Below, in pieces: positions 1 through 8,454 of a stretch of DNA of 64,000 nt. The notes below the pieces were generated by a model that saw only the letters and a list, made by a program, of their open reading frames with translations, was not told where the DNA came from and did not search any database. The stretch is from Paenibacillus kyungheensis. GTDB taxonomy: Bacteria; Bacillota; Bacilli; Paenibacillales; Paenibacillaceae. The first letter of the stretch is position 1; the number at the start of each line of letters is the position of its first letter. The stretch lies in contig NZ_CP117416.1 in NCBI RefSeq assembly GCF_028606985.1, positions 5,196,883 to 5,260,882 of the forward strand. Direction: 5' to 3'. A program made the position numbers and the translations under genes.

Positions 1-930
1 ATCTGGTGTTGTTACGATATCAATCTCTGGATGAACTTTAGACAATTCTTTTTCCAGTACAATCATTGCAAATACTGATGTACCTACCGAAATATTACCG
101 GTACGCTTTTTGACACTGTTCGTTGCTACCATACCGGTTCCAGCATCACCTTCCGGTGGACAGAACGGAATACCTGGTTGTAGTGCTCCTGTCGTATCGA
201 GCAATTTAGCGCCTGCTTCTGTTAATGGACCCGCTTGTTCGCCTGCACGATACACAGTAGGAAGCAAATCTTCAATCTTCCATGCGTACCCTTTATCTGC
301 AATCAGTTCGTTAAATTGAGTTAACATTGATGGATGGTAATTGTGAGTCGCTTCTTCAATCGGGAATATGCCGGAAGCATCGCCGATACCGACTGCTTGA
401 TTGCCTGTTAACAACCAGTGTATGTATCCAGCTAATGTTGTTAGAGAAGCAATCTGAGGCAAATGATCTTCTTGATTCAAAATCGCTTGATATAGATGCG
501 CAATACTCCAACGTTCAGGAATATTGAACTGGAACAATTCGGTTAATTCTTTGGCTGCGACACCTGTGGTCGCGTTGCGCCATGTACGGAAAGGAACCAG
601 TAGTTGCCCTTGTTGATCCAGTGCTACATAGCCATGCATCATCGCTGAGAATCCGATTGAGCCTACTGTCTGTAACGTGATTCCATATTGACGCTCTACT
701 TCTTGCTTCATTTCACGATAAGCTGTCTGCATTCCTGTAATAATGTCTGCTTGATCGTATGTCCAAAATCCGTCTTTCAGTAGATTTTCCCATTCATAAC
801 TTCCCGAGGCGATCGTCTCAAATTGCTTGTTGATCAATACCGCTTTGATTCGGGTAGAACCAAATTCAATCCCGAGCGAAGTCTCGCCACTCATAATCGC
901 TTCTTTCATATCCACATGACTCATGCTCAT
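1..930 (-). CDS. FGGY-family carbohydrate kinase, 5' part (probably ribulokinase/xylulokinase type)
   Basis: The first 310 codons of a - strand gene that runs off the left edge. The N-terminal phosphate loop [14 protein letters not shown] (about residues 20-33), the substrate-loop region [13 protein letters not shown] and the later [14 protein letters not shown] follow the FGGY sugar-kinase fold, which phosphorylates ketopentoses or polyols with ATP. The ATG at 930 follows an AGAGGGG ribosome site. Arabinose control is inferred from AraR-like operators upstream, so L-ribulose is the most likely substrate. The sequence is not like classical AraB at its N-terminus; a non-orthologous ribulokinase is possible. 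The 3' third is outside the window, so substrate assignment is open. Confidence 0.8.
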   Translation of the reverse strand, partial: MSMSHVDMKEAIMSGETSLGIEFGSTRIKAVLINKQFETIASGSYEWENLLKDGFWTYDQADIITGMQTAYREMKQEVERQYGITLQTVGSIGFSAMMHGYVALDQQGQLLVPFRTWRNATTGVAAKELTELFQFNIPERWSIAHLYQAILNQEDHLPQIASLTTLAGYIHWLLTGNQAVGIGDASGIFPIEEATHNYHPSMLTQFNELIADKGYAWKIEDLLPTVYRAGEQAGPLTEAGAKLLDTTGALQPGIPFCPPEGDAGTGMVATNSVKKRTGNISVGTSVFAMIVLEKELSKVHPEIDIVTTPD

Positions 931-1053
931 GTAGTCCCCTCTCTTCTTGCAGTCTGGTGTTACTAAGATTGCTGTGCTGAACAAAGCATATATTTCCGAA
1001 CAAAGTCTCTACGTTATCTATAAGTATGGTAATCTCCAATATTCTTTTTAAAA

Positions 1054-1111
1054 AGAATGCGTTTTCTTTTTGTAACAGTTACAGTATATTTTTTGTACGT
1101 ACATTTGTCAA
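1054..1111 (-). promoter_or_regulatory. Promoter of the FGGY kinase with AraR-like box in the spacer and a cre-like site
   Basis: Read on the - strand: -35 TTGACA (1106-1111), 17-bp spacer, -10 TATACT (1083-1088). The palindrome TGTACGTACA (1094-1103) sits inside the spacer and matches the core of the AraR operator known from Bacillus. A 13-bp palindrome TGTAACAGTTACA (1071-1083) covers the predicted transcription start, and AGAAAACGCATTCT (1054-1067) just downstream resembles a CcpA cre site. Arabinose induction plus glucose repression is inferred from these motifs. Confidence 0.72.
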
Positions 1112-1321
1112 CGTGATATGTATTTTTTGATCATAAAAAGAATAAAAATAGGTATTTATGTTGCAGTACAAGTAAGACAGATTATCTGCGATATTCCTTT
1201 TTAAAATCTTAAATCAAGTAAAAATGCGCTAAAAAAGACTTTTTAACTCTTTTATTAACGTATTTAAGTTCATTTATAGCTTTCTTGCTAGTATTTCTGA
1301 AAAAGTTTTAAGACAGATAAA

Positions 1322-1337
1322 ATATGTACGTACAAGT
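1322..1337. promoter_or_regulatory. Second, distal AraR-like operator
   Basis: ATATGTACGTACAAGT contains the same TGTACGTACA core (1325-1334) about 231 bp upstream of the promoter-embedded box. The wider match to the ANTTGTNCGTACAANT pattern is good. Paired AraR sites allow cooperative, looped repression in Bacillus subtilis; looping here is inference. Confidence 0.6.
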
Positions 1338-1379
1338 TAGTGATGTTAATCTGCAATTGTCTGTTTATGGGCAAATAAA

Positions 1380-1418
1380 AGAAGCATTAAAGAGATACTA
1401 TGTCTCTTTAATGCTTCT
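1380..1418 (-). terminator. Rho-independent terminator of the methyltransferase gene
   Basis: A perfect 16-bp inverted repeat (arms 1380-1395 and 1403-1418, 7-base loop) followed on the - strand by TTTTATTTG. It lies 38 bp after the stop codon at 1456 and also separates this gene from the kinase control region. Confidence 0.85.
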
Positions 1419-1455
1419 GAATATTAAGCTTATATCTATCTAGTCATGCCAGCGA

Positions 1456-3024
1456 TTATTGTTCAGCTACCAGCACCGACATTAACGCTAATGCTTCTTC
1501 ATGATCAGGTTCAAGAACAAGTAGTTGGTTCAAGTACTCTTCTGCTTGTTCCATCAGATCGAGTTCCAGACAAGCAATCGCCAGACAATAATAGACCGTC
1601 GATACCACTTCATCTTGCTCTTGAGCAACCGATATTTCTAGATATTGCTTCGCTTCTTCAAACATATCCATTTCAAATAAAATCAGACCAGCATCCAGTG
1701 CCAGATCATACCGCTGTGGCATTACATAGAACGATGACCACATTTTCTGAATGCCCATCCAGAGGTCTTTCTTTTCCTCGTCATTGGCTTCTGTTAATAA
1801 TGCTGATAGCTGCTTGGTCGTCTGAATAAAGAATTCAGCATCATACCCGCCTAAGCGCCAAAAGCTTAAAATTTGTTGCATACCTAGCTCATCCAGATGG
1901 CGATCAATCCACATTTTCAGACTAAAGAAATCATCCGGTCCAAAGCGTTCAACTGAACGACGATAAGCTAATCGTGTATTCGTATAGGCTTTGGGCTGAC
2001 CTACATGTAAAATACAACCCACATTAATATTGTTGTAATGATGAGGAACGAATAAGATTTCAGCACCTTTTTGCTGGAATACATATTGCACCGCATGGTA
2101 ATTTGCGATTAATGAAAAGCTACCATGTAAGACCAGTTCAGGCGGTTCTGCAAACTCCCAATTTTCGATCAAATGATCTCCTTTATCAGCAGTCAGCAAC
2201 ATAAATCCTGATTGAGATAACGCATCTAAACGATCCAGACATTCCAATCCTACTTTGGGAAATAAAATATGCGCATCTTCCAGACGTTCTTGATAGATCG
2301 CAATCAGATCACGATAGATATAATCATCTTGCTCATATTCCGGTGCTTTGCGGTATTCATAACTTAAATGAATATGATTCAGTTGTTGCGATGTAGTCAG
2401 CGCTTCAAATTCTGCGCCTGTTTTGGAATATTCGATATATACATCTGCTTCATAAATACTACCTTCATCCACATAGATCAATTCTTGCGGAATCGCATCG
2501 AAAAAGTAGTTTGCAATAATCAGTAACGGTTGCGTAAGATCCCCTTGCTTAATCACCTGACCCGATACAGTTAGATGAAGCGCATCACTTTGCATCGCAT
2601 CGAATTGGGCAAAATCAAGAATCCCTTGCTCAATAAATGGTTGTAAAGCAGGATGCTCTCTCCACCCGATCACATTGTTCATCGCTAGATCGGTCATCAC
2701 ATAATGATACTCTGGCAGATCGATCCCGGCGTATTCTTTAAGCTTTTGCAATTCATATAACACATGGTACGCAAGACGACCTGCGCCTGCACCCAGTTCT
2801 ACAATATATACAGGTTCTGCCACTAATCCTTGATTCATCTGATCTTGTAAAAAAGCAAAAATCATTTCCGCATAAGCAATCGCTGTTGCTGGATTGCTGG
2901 TGATATATTGCGGAACCTGATCGTTTCTCCATGCTTCTAAGCCTGCATCTTCGTAATATTTGCGTTGTAGACTCCATATCGGTGCTTCACTAAAACGGTA
3001 ACGTTGTTGGTGCTGTTCTGTCAT
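1456..3024 (-). CDS. SAM-dependent methyltransferase, MidA/NDUFAF7-like (COG1565), with C-terminal TPR-like repeats
   Basis: About 522 residues from the chosen start. The SAM motif I VYIVELGAGAGRL lies near residue 75, and ANYFFDAIPQELIY is the typical post-motif segment of the COG1565 family, whose mitochondrial members methylate an arginine of a complex I subunit. The last 130 residues are helical repeats of TPR character (YDLALDAGLILFEMDMFEEA, then AEEYLNQLLVLEPDHEEAL). A longer reading frame opens at 3057, but that ATG has no ribosome site, while the ATG at 3024 follows AGCAGGA. It stands alone between a terminator and the iron operon. The substrate is unknown; a protein target is inferred from the fold and TPRs. 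Confidence 0.75.
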   Translation of the reverse strand: MTEQHQQRYRFSEAPIWSLQRKYYEDAGLEAWRNDQVPQYITSNPATAIAYAEMIFAFLQDQMNQGLVAEPVYIVELGAGAGRLAYHVLYELQKLKEYAGIDLPEYHYVMTDLAMNNVIGWREHPALQPFIEQGILDFAQFDAMQSDALHLTVSGQVIKQGDLTQPLLIIANYFFDAIPQELIYVDEGSIYEADVYIEYSKTGAEFEALTTSQQLNHIHLSYEYRKAPEYEQDDYIYRDLIAIYQERLEDAHILFPKVGLECLDRLDALSQSGFMLLTADKGDHLIENWEFAEPPELVLHGSFSLIANYHAVQYVFQQKGAEILFVPHHYNNINVGCILHVGQPKAYTNTRLAYRRSVERFGPDDFFSLKMWIDRHLDELGMQQILSFWRLGGYDAEFFIQTTKQLSALLTEANDEEKKDLWMGIQKMWSSFYVMPQRYDLALDAGLILFEMDMFEEAKQYLEISVAQEQDEVVSTVYYCLAIACLELDLMEQAEEYLNQLLVLEPDHEEALALMSVLVAEQ

Positions 3025-3202
3025 TTTATAATATCCTGCTTTCTTGAAATTAATCATTTACGATTTCGTGGAAATATCTATAAATATATTGTAAACCACT
3101 ACCTGCTTGTGATGTAAAAAAGTTTATTATACCAATGCATACATACTTTAGCGAAAAGAGAAGAATTATCGCGAATTTCCTTGTAAAATTGCCATTTTTT
3201 TA

Positions 3203-3255
3203 TTGACACTATAGAAGATAAAACGCTATATTGTTGAGGTTGATAATCATTATCA
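3203..3255 (+). promoter_or_regulatory. Fur-controlled promoter of the siderophore ABC operon
   Basis: -35 TTGACA (3203-3208), 18-bp spacer, -10 TATATT (3227-3232), then a perfect 7-1-7 inverted repeat TGATAATCATTATCA (3241-3255) over the predicted start site. The repeat is the classical Bacillus Fur box core, so iron repression is expected. The untranslated leader is about 125 bases. Confidence 0.88.
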
Positions 3256-3366
3256 TGTATTACATATCTTTATATTTCATTTGAGTTTACTCATTTAAGA
3301 TAATCAACACCACATTAGCGATAAAGTGCTACGACCGATACGGATCGAGTACGAAAGGGGATCATT

Positions 3367-4440
3367 ATGAATACTAGACAGAAGTTATCTTTTACCGCGG
3401 TACTGATGTTAATGTTATCGATTGTTGCGCTTGTTGGTTGTTCCAACAATCAAACAGCATCTACAACTACTCCAGCTCCGACAGAATCGACCACTACGGA
3501 GACTGCTGCACCGGCAGATACGACACAATATCCGATTGTAATCAAGCATGCGCTTGGCGAGACAGTGATCGAAAGCAAGCCTGAACGTGTAGCTACTGTA
3601 CAATGGGCGAATCAGGATGTAGCTCTTGCGCTTGGTGTTGTGCCTGTAGGATTTTCGGCAGCGAACTTTGGTGTTCAAGATGGTAGCGGGCTTTTGCCAT
3701 GGACAGCCAAAAAGCTAGATGAGCTTGGCGTGAAAAATCCAAACGTTTTCCAGGATACCGATGGACTTGATTTTGAAGCCATCTCCGATTCCAATCCAGA
3801 TGTAATTCTGGCTGCTTATTCCGGTATTACACAAGAAGATTACGATACACTTAGCCAGATTGCTCCTGTAGTCGCTTATCCAACTGCTCCTTGGGCAACC
3901 ACATGGCGTGAACAAGTTCTACTGAATGCAACAGGTATGGGCATGAAAGCTCAAGGCGAACAATTGATCAAAGATACTGAGAAATTAGTGAATGACAAGT
4001 TAAGTGCTTACCCGCAAATCAAAGGTAAAACTGTTGTGTGGGTGAATTTCTCTGATACCGATATGTCGAAGCTTCATATCTATACACCTGCTGATTCGCG
4101 TGTCGCTTTCTTAAAAGAATTAGGTATGGAAGCACCTGCAAGTATTACAAAAGAAATCAAAGATCCTAAAAGCTACTCTTTAAGCTTGAGTGCTGAAAAT
4201 GCAGAAGCGTTGAATGATGCAGATATTTTAATCGGCTATGGTGATGACAAATTGTATCAAGCCGTCAAAGCTGATCCATTGTTAGGCAAAATTCCTGCAA
4301 TCCAAAGAGGTTCTGTAGCGTTTATTACAAGCGATACACCTTTGGTGGCTGCTGGAACACCTAATCCACTTTCGATCTCCTACACCATCGATGAATATTT
4401 GAAATTAATCGGTGCTGCTGCTGATAAAGTAAATGGATAG
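3367..4440 (+). CDS. Iron-siderophore ABC transporter substrate-binding lipoprotein
   Basis: A 357-residue binding protein of the FecB/FhuD class that captures ferric siderophore outside the membrane. The signal peptide ends in the lipobox LVGC with the lipidated Cys at residue 25, followed by a Ser/Thr/Pro-rich tether to about residue 50. RVATVQWANQDVALALG and DVILAAYSGI are typical of the two lobes. The ribosome site AAAGGGG precedes the ATG. It is first in a four-gene operon under a Fur box, and its stop codon overlaps the next gene by 8 bp. Which siderophore it binds cannot be read from the sequence; there are no synthesis genes nearby, so xenosiderophore use is possible. Confidence 0.9.
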   Translation: MNTRQKLSFTAVLMLMLSIVALVGCSNNQTASTTTPAPTESTTTETAAPADTTQYPIVIKHALGETVIESKPERVATVQWANQDVALALGVVPVGFSAANFGVQDGSGLLPWTAKKLDELGVKNPNVFQDTDGLDFEAISDSNPDVILAAYSGITQEDYDTLSQIAPVVAYPTAPWATTWREQVLLNATGMGMKAQGEQLIKDTEKLVNDKLSAYPQIKGKTVVWVNFSDTDMSKLHIYTPADSRVAFLKELGMEAPASITKEIKDPKSYSLSLSAENAEALNDADILIGYGDDKLYQAVKADPLLGKIPAIQRGSVAFITSDTPLVAAGTPNPLSISYTIDEYLKLIGAAADKVNG

Positions 4441-5473
4441 TTCAACTCTTTCTCATGATAAACAGGTACATTCACATCTACCTAAACATTTCATATGGGT
4501 GCTGATTAGTTGCTTGGTCTTACTGATTCTCACTATTGTTGCCTCACTGGTCTTAGGTTCACGATCAGTGGGGTGGCATGAATTAATAAATGGTTTATTT
4601 CATCCCAATGTCGATACCTATGGCGCTAATATCGTACGCAAACGAATTTCTCGTACCGTATTCAGCTTATGTTGCGGAGCAGCACTGGGTGTATCGGGAG
4701 CATTAATGCAAGCAGTTACCCGTAACCCGATCGCTGATCCTAGTATACTGGGAGTCAATACAGGGGCATCGTTATTTGTTGTATTCGGGATTGCTTTTCT
4801 TCATATTAGTCATGCTGGTCAGTATATCTGGTTAGCATTGGCGGGAGCGGCGATCACAGCCATATTCGTATTTGGAATCGGCTCGATGGGGCGTGGCGGA
4901 GCTACACCGATCAAGCTTGTGTTAGCAGGAGCAGCGACCAGTGCGGCACTTTCTTCACTCGTTACAGCCATTATGATTCCTCGTTCGTATGTAATGGATC
5001 AATTTAGATTCTGGCAAGTGGGTAGCGTCGGCTCTGCCAATTGGAGCGCGATTGCTACCTTTATCCCGTTTTTGGCGGTCGGATTGTTAATCGGTCTGAT
5101 CACAGCACCTGCACTGAACGCACTTGCACTTGGTGATGATGTTGCTACAGGACTCGGTGTACGCACCGGAACATTGCGATTCATCGCGGCATTAGCAGGG
5201 GTTCTATTATGCGGAGCGGCTACAGCATTGGCAGGCCCGATAGGTTTTGTCGGCTTACTGGCTACTCATGTCATACGGCTGATTTTGGGAGCTGATTTAC
5301 GATTGGTGATCCCGATGTCGGCGATTACAGGTGCTATTATTTTGACGGTATCTGATGTCGGCGGCAGACTGATCAGTAACCCAGGTGAGCTTGAAGTTGG
5401 TGTAGTCACTGCCTTTATCGGTGCTCCTATCTTAATCGTCTTGGCGATGCGCTCGAAAGTGCGTTCACTATGA
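4433..5473 (+). CDS. Iron-siderophore ABC transporter permease, FecCD family (first subunit)
   Basis: A 346-residue polytopic membrane protein. The FecCD hallmark segment GAALGVSGALMQAVTRNPIA followed by DPSILGVNTGAS lies near residues 80-110, and GLLATHVIRLILGADLR near the C-terminus is the coupling region contacting the ATPase. The ATG overlaps the end of the binding-protein gene by 8 bp, suggesting translational coupling. It forms a heterodimeric channel with the next gene's product. FepD-type and FepG-type roles cannot be told apart safely here. Confidence 0.9.
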   Translation: MDSSTLSHDKQVHSHLPKHFIWVLISCLVLLILTIVASLVLGSRSVGWHELINGLFHPNVDTYGANIVRKRISRTVFSLCCGAALGVSGALMQAVTRNPIADPSILGVNTGASLFVVFGIAFLHISHAGQYIWLALAGAAITAIFVFGIGSMGRGGATPIKLVLAGAATSAALSSLVTAIMIPRSYVMDQFRFWQVGSVGSANWSAIATFIPFLAVGLLIGLITAPALNALALGDDVATGLGVRTGTLRFIAALAGVLLCGAATALAGPIGFVGLLATHVIRLILGADLRLVIPMSAITGAIILTVSDVGGRLISNPGELEVGVVTAFIGAPILIVLAMRSKVRSL

Positions 5474-6501
5474 GCCAGTCTGCAATTGAATTTATCCAAG
5501 CAGGTAGACGTCAACGACACCGCCGCTGGTTGCTTGTGACCGGACTGCTTGGGATACTTGCTGTGGTGCTTTGCTGCGCTATGCTTGTACTGGGAAATAC
5601 AATCTATCCTCTTGAAGATGTACTTCGTGCACTATCAGGGGAAAAGATCAAAGGCGTTTCATTTGCTGTCAGTACGATTCGTTTGCCACGTATGTTAGCA
5701 GGTCTTTTTGCCGGGTTTGCTTTTGGCGTAGCTGGCTATACTTTTCAGACCATATTACGCAATCCACTGGCGAATCCGAATGTGATCGGGATTACGTCAG
5801 GTGCAAGTGCAGCAGCCGTATTTTGTATTGTTATTCTTCATGCTAATAACGCAGTCATCTCGATGGCTTCAGTGATAGCAGGGTTAATGACAGTTATTTT
5901 TATTTATATCTTATCTAGAGGTAAAGTCTTTTCCATCGGGCGCTTAATTTTAGTCGGTATCGGGATTCAGGCGATGCTGGATGCGGTGATCTCTTATCTG
6001 TTACTTATCAGTGCTCAGCAAGATATTCCGTCCGCCCTTCGGTGGTTGACAGGAAGTCTGAATGGTTCACAGATGCGTGAATTGCCACCGCTGATTATTA
6101 TTGTGCTGATCGGTGCGCCGCTGATTATGGGGCTTAGCAAACATTTGAGCATTTTAGAATTGGGCGAACAATCTGCTTTTTCTTTAGGTGTAAATACAGA
6201 TATGACACGAATTGTGCTGATCGTTAGCTCGGTATGTATGGTAGCCATTGCGACAGCCACTACAGGGCCAATCGCTTTTGTATCATTTCTAGCCGGCCCG
6301 ATTGCCAAACGGTTAGTCGGTGTAGGTTCATCCAATATTCTGCCCGCAGGGTTAGTCGGCGTTAATCTTGTGCTGGCAGCCGATCTGATCGGACAATTTG
6401 CTTTTGAGTACAGATTCCCCGTAGGTATCATTACCGGATTACTCGGAGCGCCTTATCTCATCTTCTTGCTTATCCGAATGAATCAAAAGGGGGAACTATA
6501 A
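5470..6501 (+). CDS. Iron-siderophore ABC transporter permease, FecCD family (second subunit)
   Basis: A 343-residue FecCD permease with GFAFGVAGYTFQTILRNPLA and NPNVIGITSGAS near residues 80-110. It overlaps the preceding permease gene by 4 bp (ATGA) and ends one base into the start codon of the ATPase gene, so all four genes are tightly coupled. The N-terminus up to about residue 20 is basic (QAGRRQRHRRW) and cytoplasmic. Two different permease genes are normal for this transporter class. Confidence 0.9.
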   Translation: MSQSAIEFIQAGRRQRHRRWLLVTGLLGILAVVLCCAMLVLGNTIYPLEDVLRALSGEKIKGVSFAVSTIRLPRMLAGLFAGFAFGVAGYTFQTILRNPLANPNVIGITSGASAAAVFCIVILHANNAVISMASVIAGLMTVIFIYILSRGKVFSIGRLILVGIGIQAMLDAVISYLLLISAQQDIPSALRWLTGSLNGSQMRELPPLIIIVLIGAPLIMGLSKHLSILELGEQSAFSLGVNTDMTRIVLIVSSVCMVAIATATTGPIAFVSFLAGPIAKRLVGVGSSNILPAGLVGVNLVLAADLIGQFAFEYRFPVGIITGLLGAPYLIFLLIRMNQKGEL

Positions 6502-7313
6502 TGAAGCCGACACATCTGTTTCAAGCAGAACAATTAGTCGCAGGTTATGAACATAAAACCGTTATTCATGGCGTAGACCTGACGATACCCAGTCATCAGA
6601 TCAGTGTCATTATCGGGTCAAATGGTTGCGGTAAATCGACGCTACTCAAAACACTGGCACGATTGATTAAGCCAACATCCGGTCATGTTACTTTGGATGG
6701 TAAGCCGATTAGCAAATTTCCTGCTAAATCGTTAGCACGTATCATTGGACTGCTTCCCCAGTCGCCTATTGTGCCTGAAGGAATTTCAGTAGCTGATCTG
6801 GTCGGACGAGGACGGTTCCCTCACCAGAAAATGTTCGGAAGCTGGAGCAAAAAAGATTACGAAGCTGTTGCAGAAGCGATGACCATTATGGATATAACGC
6901 AATTCGCTAATCATAATATCGACGAATTGTCCGGTGGACAACGTCAACGGGTCTGGATCGCAATGGCACTCGCTCAACAAACAGATATTTTATTTTTGGA
7001 TGAACCGACTACTTTTCTAGATATTACGTATCAAGTAGAGATTCTCGATCTACTAACCGATCTGAATCGCAAGCATGGTACTACTATCGTAATGGTACTT
7101 CATGATATCAACTTATCTGCGCGCTATGCGAATCATATGTTTGCTCTTCATACCGGTAAGCTCGTTGCTCAAGGTACACCTGCGGAAGTGGTGACCAGTG
7201 AGCGGGTGAAAGAGATTTTTGGATTGGATTGTACTGTAATTCCCGACCCTATCTCTGGCTCACCATTAGTCGTGCCAAAGGGACGTTATCATGGAAGTAG
7301 TGTTACAGTGTAA
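6501..7313 (+). CDS. Iron-siderophore ABC transporter ATP-binding protein (FecE/FepC type)
   Basis: A 270-residue ATPase. Walker A GSNGCGKST at residues 39-47, signature LSGGQRQR near 144-151, Walker B DILFLDEPT near 162-170 and the H-loop histidine in VLHDINLSARY are all present. The short C-terminal extension after residue 240 is usual for FepC-type subunits. GGGGGAACTATA before the ATG is a strong ribosome site. It powers the two FecCD permeases encoded upstream and closes the operon. Confidence 0.92.
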   Translation: MKPTHLFQAEQLVAGYEHKTVIHGVDLTIPSHQISVIIGSNGCGKSTLLKTLARLIKPTSGHVTLDGKPISKFPAKSLARIIGLLPQSPIVPEGISVADLVGRGRFPHQKMFGSWSKKDYEAVAEAMTIMDITQFANHNIDELSGGQRQRVWIAMALAQQTDILFLDEPTTFLDITYQVEILDLLTDLNRKHGTTIVMVLHDINLSARYANHMFALHTGKLVAQGTPAEVVTSERVKEIFGLDCTVIPDPISGSPLVVPKGRYHGSSVTV

Positions 7314-7346
7314 AGGTAGCTGTAGCGTAGATTCATAAAATACAAC

Positions 7347-7387
7347 AAGAGGTTCTCCTAGATACTATATATCTGGAAGAACCTCTT
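7347..7387 (+). terminator. Terminator of the siderophore operon
   Basis: Inverted repeat AAGAGGTTCT (7347-7356) / AGAACCTCTT (7378-7387), extended by weaker inner pairing and followed by TTTTTATTTATT. The facing - strand gene ends at 7466, and the A-rich left flank could let it stop that transcript too. Confidence 0.82.
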
Positions 7388-7465
7388 TTTTATTTATTGT
7401 TCATTTATGCTGGCGATTACATAGGTTCTATTATGAGAATATATAGCGTTAAATGGTCTAGTCTT

Positions 7466-8305
7466 CTACTCATTTAAATAATGAATAAGTTCTTGCTGGA
7501 TGTGTTCCCAAGAGTAGGTTGAGTTAGCCAACTGCAATTTGCTCATATTTAATTGCTCGAAAATCTCTAATTCTAATGTTCTTCGCACTTGCAGACATTC
7601 TATCAGTCCATCCAGTCCGCTCCATTGATGTGCTTTGCCATATTCCTGTTCTGTATAATACCAGATCACAAAATCCAACCATTCAGATGATCGTTCTACA
7701 CTCACTTTATGAAGTGTCTGGCGGATATTTTCTTGATACAAATAAATAAGCACCGGTTGAAGTGGCTTAATGATATCGCTCAGTTCCAGAATATACTCCG
7801 TAATTACGGCTTGATCTGCGTTATTTTTTGCTAATAACATACACATTGGATTTTGAAAAAAACAACATTCTACAATAACTACTTCATCTGTAGATACTAA
7901 TCGCTCTGCAAAATCTCTCCAACTCTGTAACATCAATTCGCAATGTCGAGCTAACGGTAATTCGTAAATATCATAAGTCGCTATATATGTATATAGATCG
8001 TCTGGAAAGGTATCCTGTAATATCTGTTTTGCTTTTTTGTACGAGAAAAAGTAATTGTGACCCTCAACACGAACCATCTGCTGAATACATTGTTGTTCAT
8101 GTACAAACTGATGCAATAGTAAATTGTACTCTTGTTCATTTAGAAAAGCAACACCTTCAAAATCAACCGGATGATCCAGATCTCCTTCCAAAAATACACT
8201 TGCTTTCCTATGCTGTTGTTCTACATATTTCCCGATAAAAGAAGCTGTAGAGGTTTTGCCTGTCCCCATCAGACCTTCGACAATAATCAACTGAGTATTT
8301 TTCAT
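7466..8305 (-). CDS. Orphan P-loop NTPase, nucleoside/thymidylate-kinase-like
   Basis: 279 residues starting LIIVEGLMGTGKTSTA; the Walker A GLMGTGKT occupies residues 11-18. A strand ending in VVIVECCFFQNPM near the middle resembles the Asp/Glu-containing second strand of deoxynucleoside- and dTMP-kinase-like folds. The start at 8305 is preceded by AGGAGAGGAGCAG; a longer frame to 8332 lacks such a site. It is a single-gene unit between the iron operon and a secreted protein gene. I do not recognise the family by name. Kinase activity is inferred from the P-loop only. Confidence 0.62.
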   Translation of the reverse strand: MKNTQLIIVEGLMGTGKTSTASFIGKYVEQQHRKASVFLEGDLDHPVDFEGVAFLNEQEYNLLLHQFVHEQQCIQQMVRVEGHNYFFSYKKAKQILQDTFPDDLYTYIATYDIYELPLARHCELMLQSWRDFAERLVSTDEVVIVECCFFQNPMCMLLAKNNADQAVITEYILELSDIIKPLQPVLIYLYQENIRQTLHKVSVERSSEWLDFVIWYYTEQEYGKAHQWSGLDGLIECLQVRRTLELEIFEQLNMSKLQLANSTYSWEHIQQELIHYLNE

Positions 8306-8364
8306 ATCTGCTCCTCTCCTACTGTATTCCATTAGATCATACCACTTTGATGTAGATCATAGAA

Positions 8365-8408
8365 AAAGAAGTAATCCAGCACAAACCTCATGCTCGGATT
8401 ACTTCTTT
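8365..8408 (-). terminator. Terminator downstream of the sugar-dehydrogenase-like gene
   Basis: AAAGAAGTAATCC (8365-8377) pairs perfectly with GGATTACTTCTTT (8396-8408), with an 18-base loop. It lies 46 bp after the stop of the - strand gene at 8455. Confidence 0.75.
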
Positions 8409-8454
8409 ATTATTTAGATCATCAAGTAGTAAATCTATCTATAATGACCTTTAC

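Noticed and set aside
1446..1829. 127-codon + strand frame opposite the methyltransferase gene
   Set aside because: Shadow of the - strand gene; no ribosome site and low-complexity composition.
6015..6431. 138-codon - strand frame inside the second FecCD permease
   Set aside because: Antisense to a clear permease gene; Thr/Ile/Pro-rich composition is typical of reversed membrane-protein codons.
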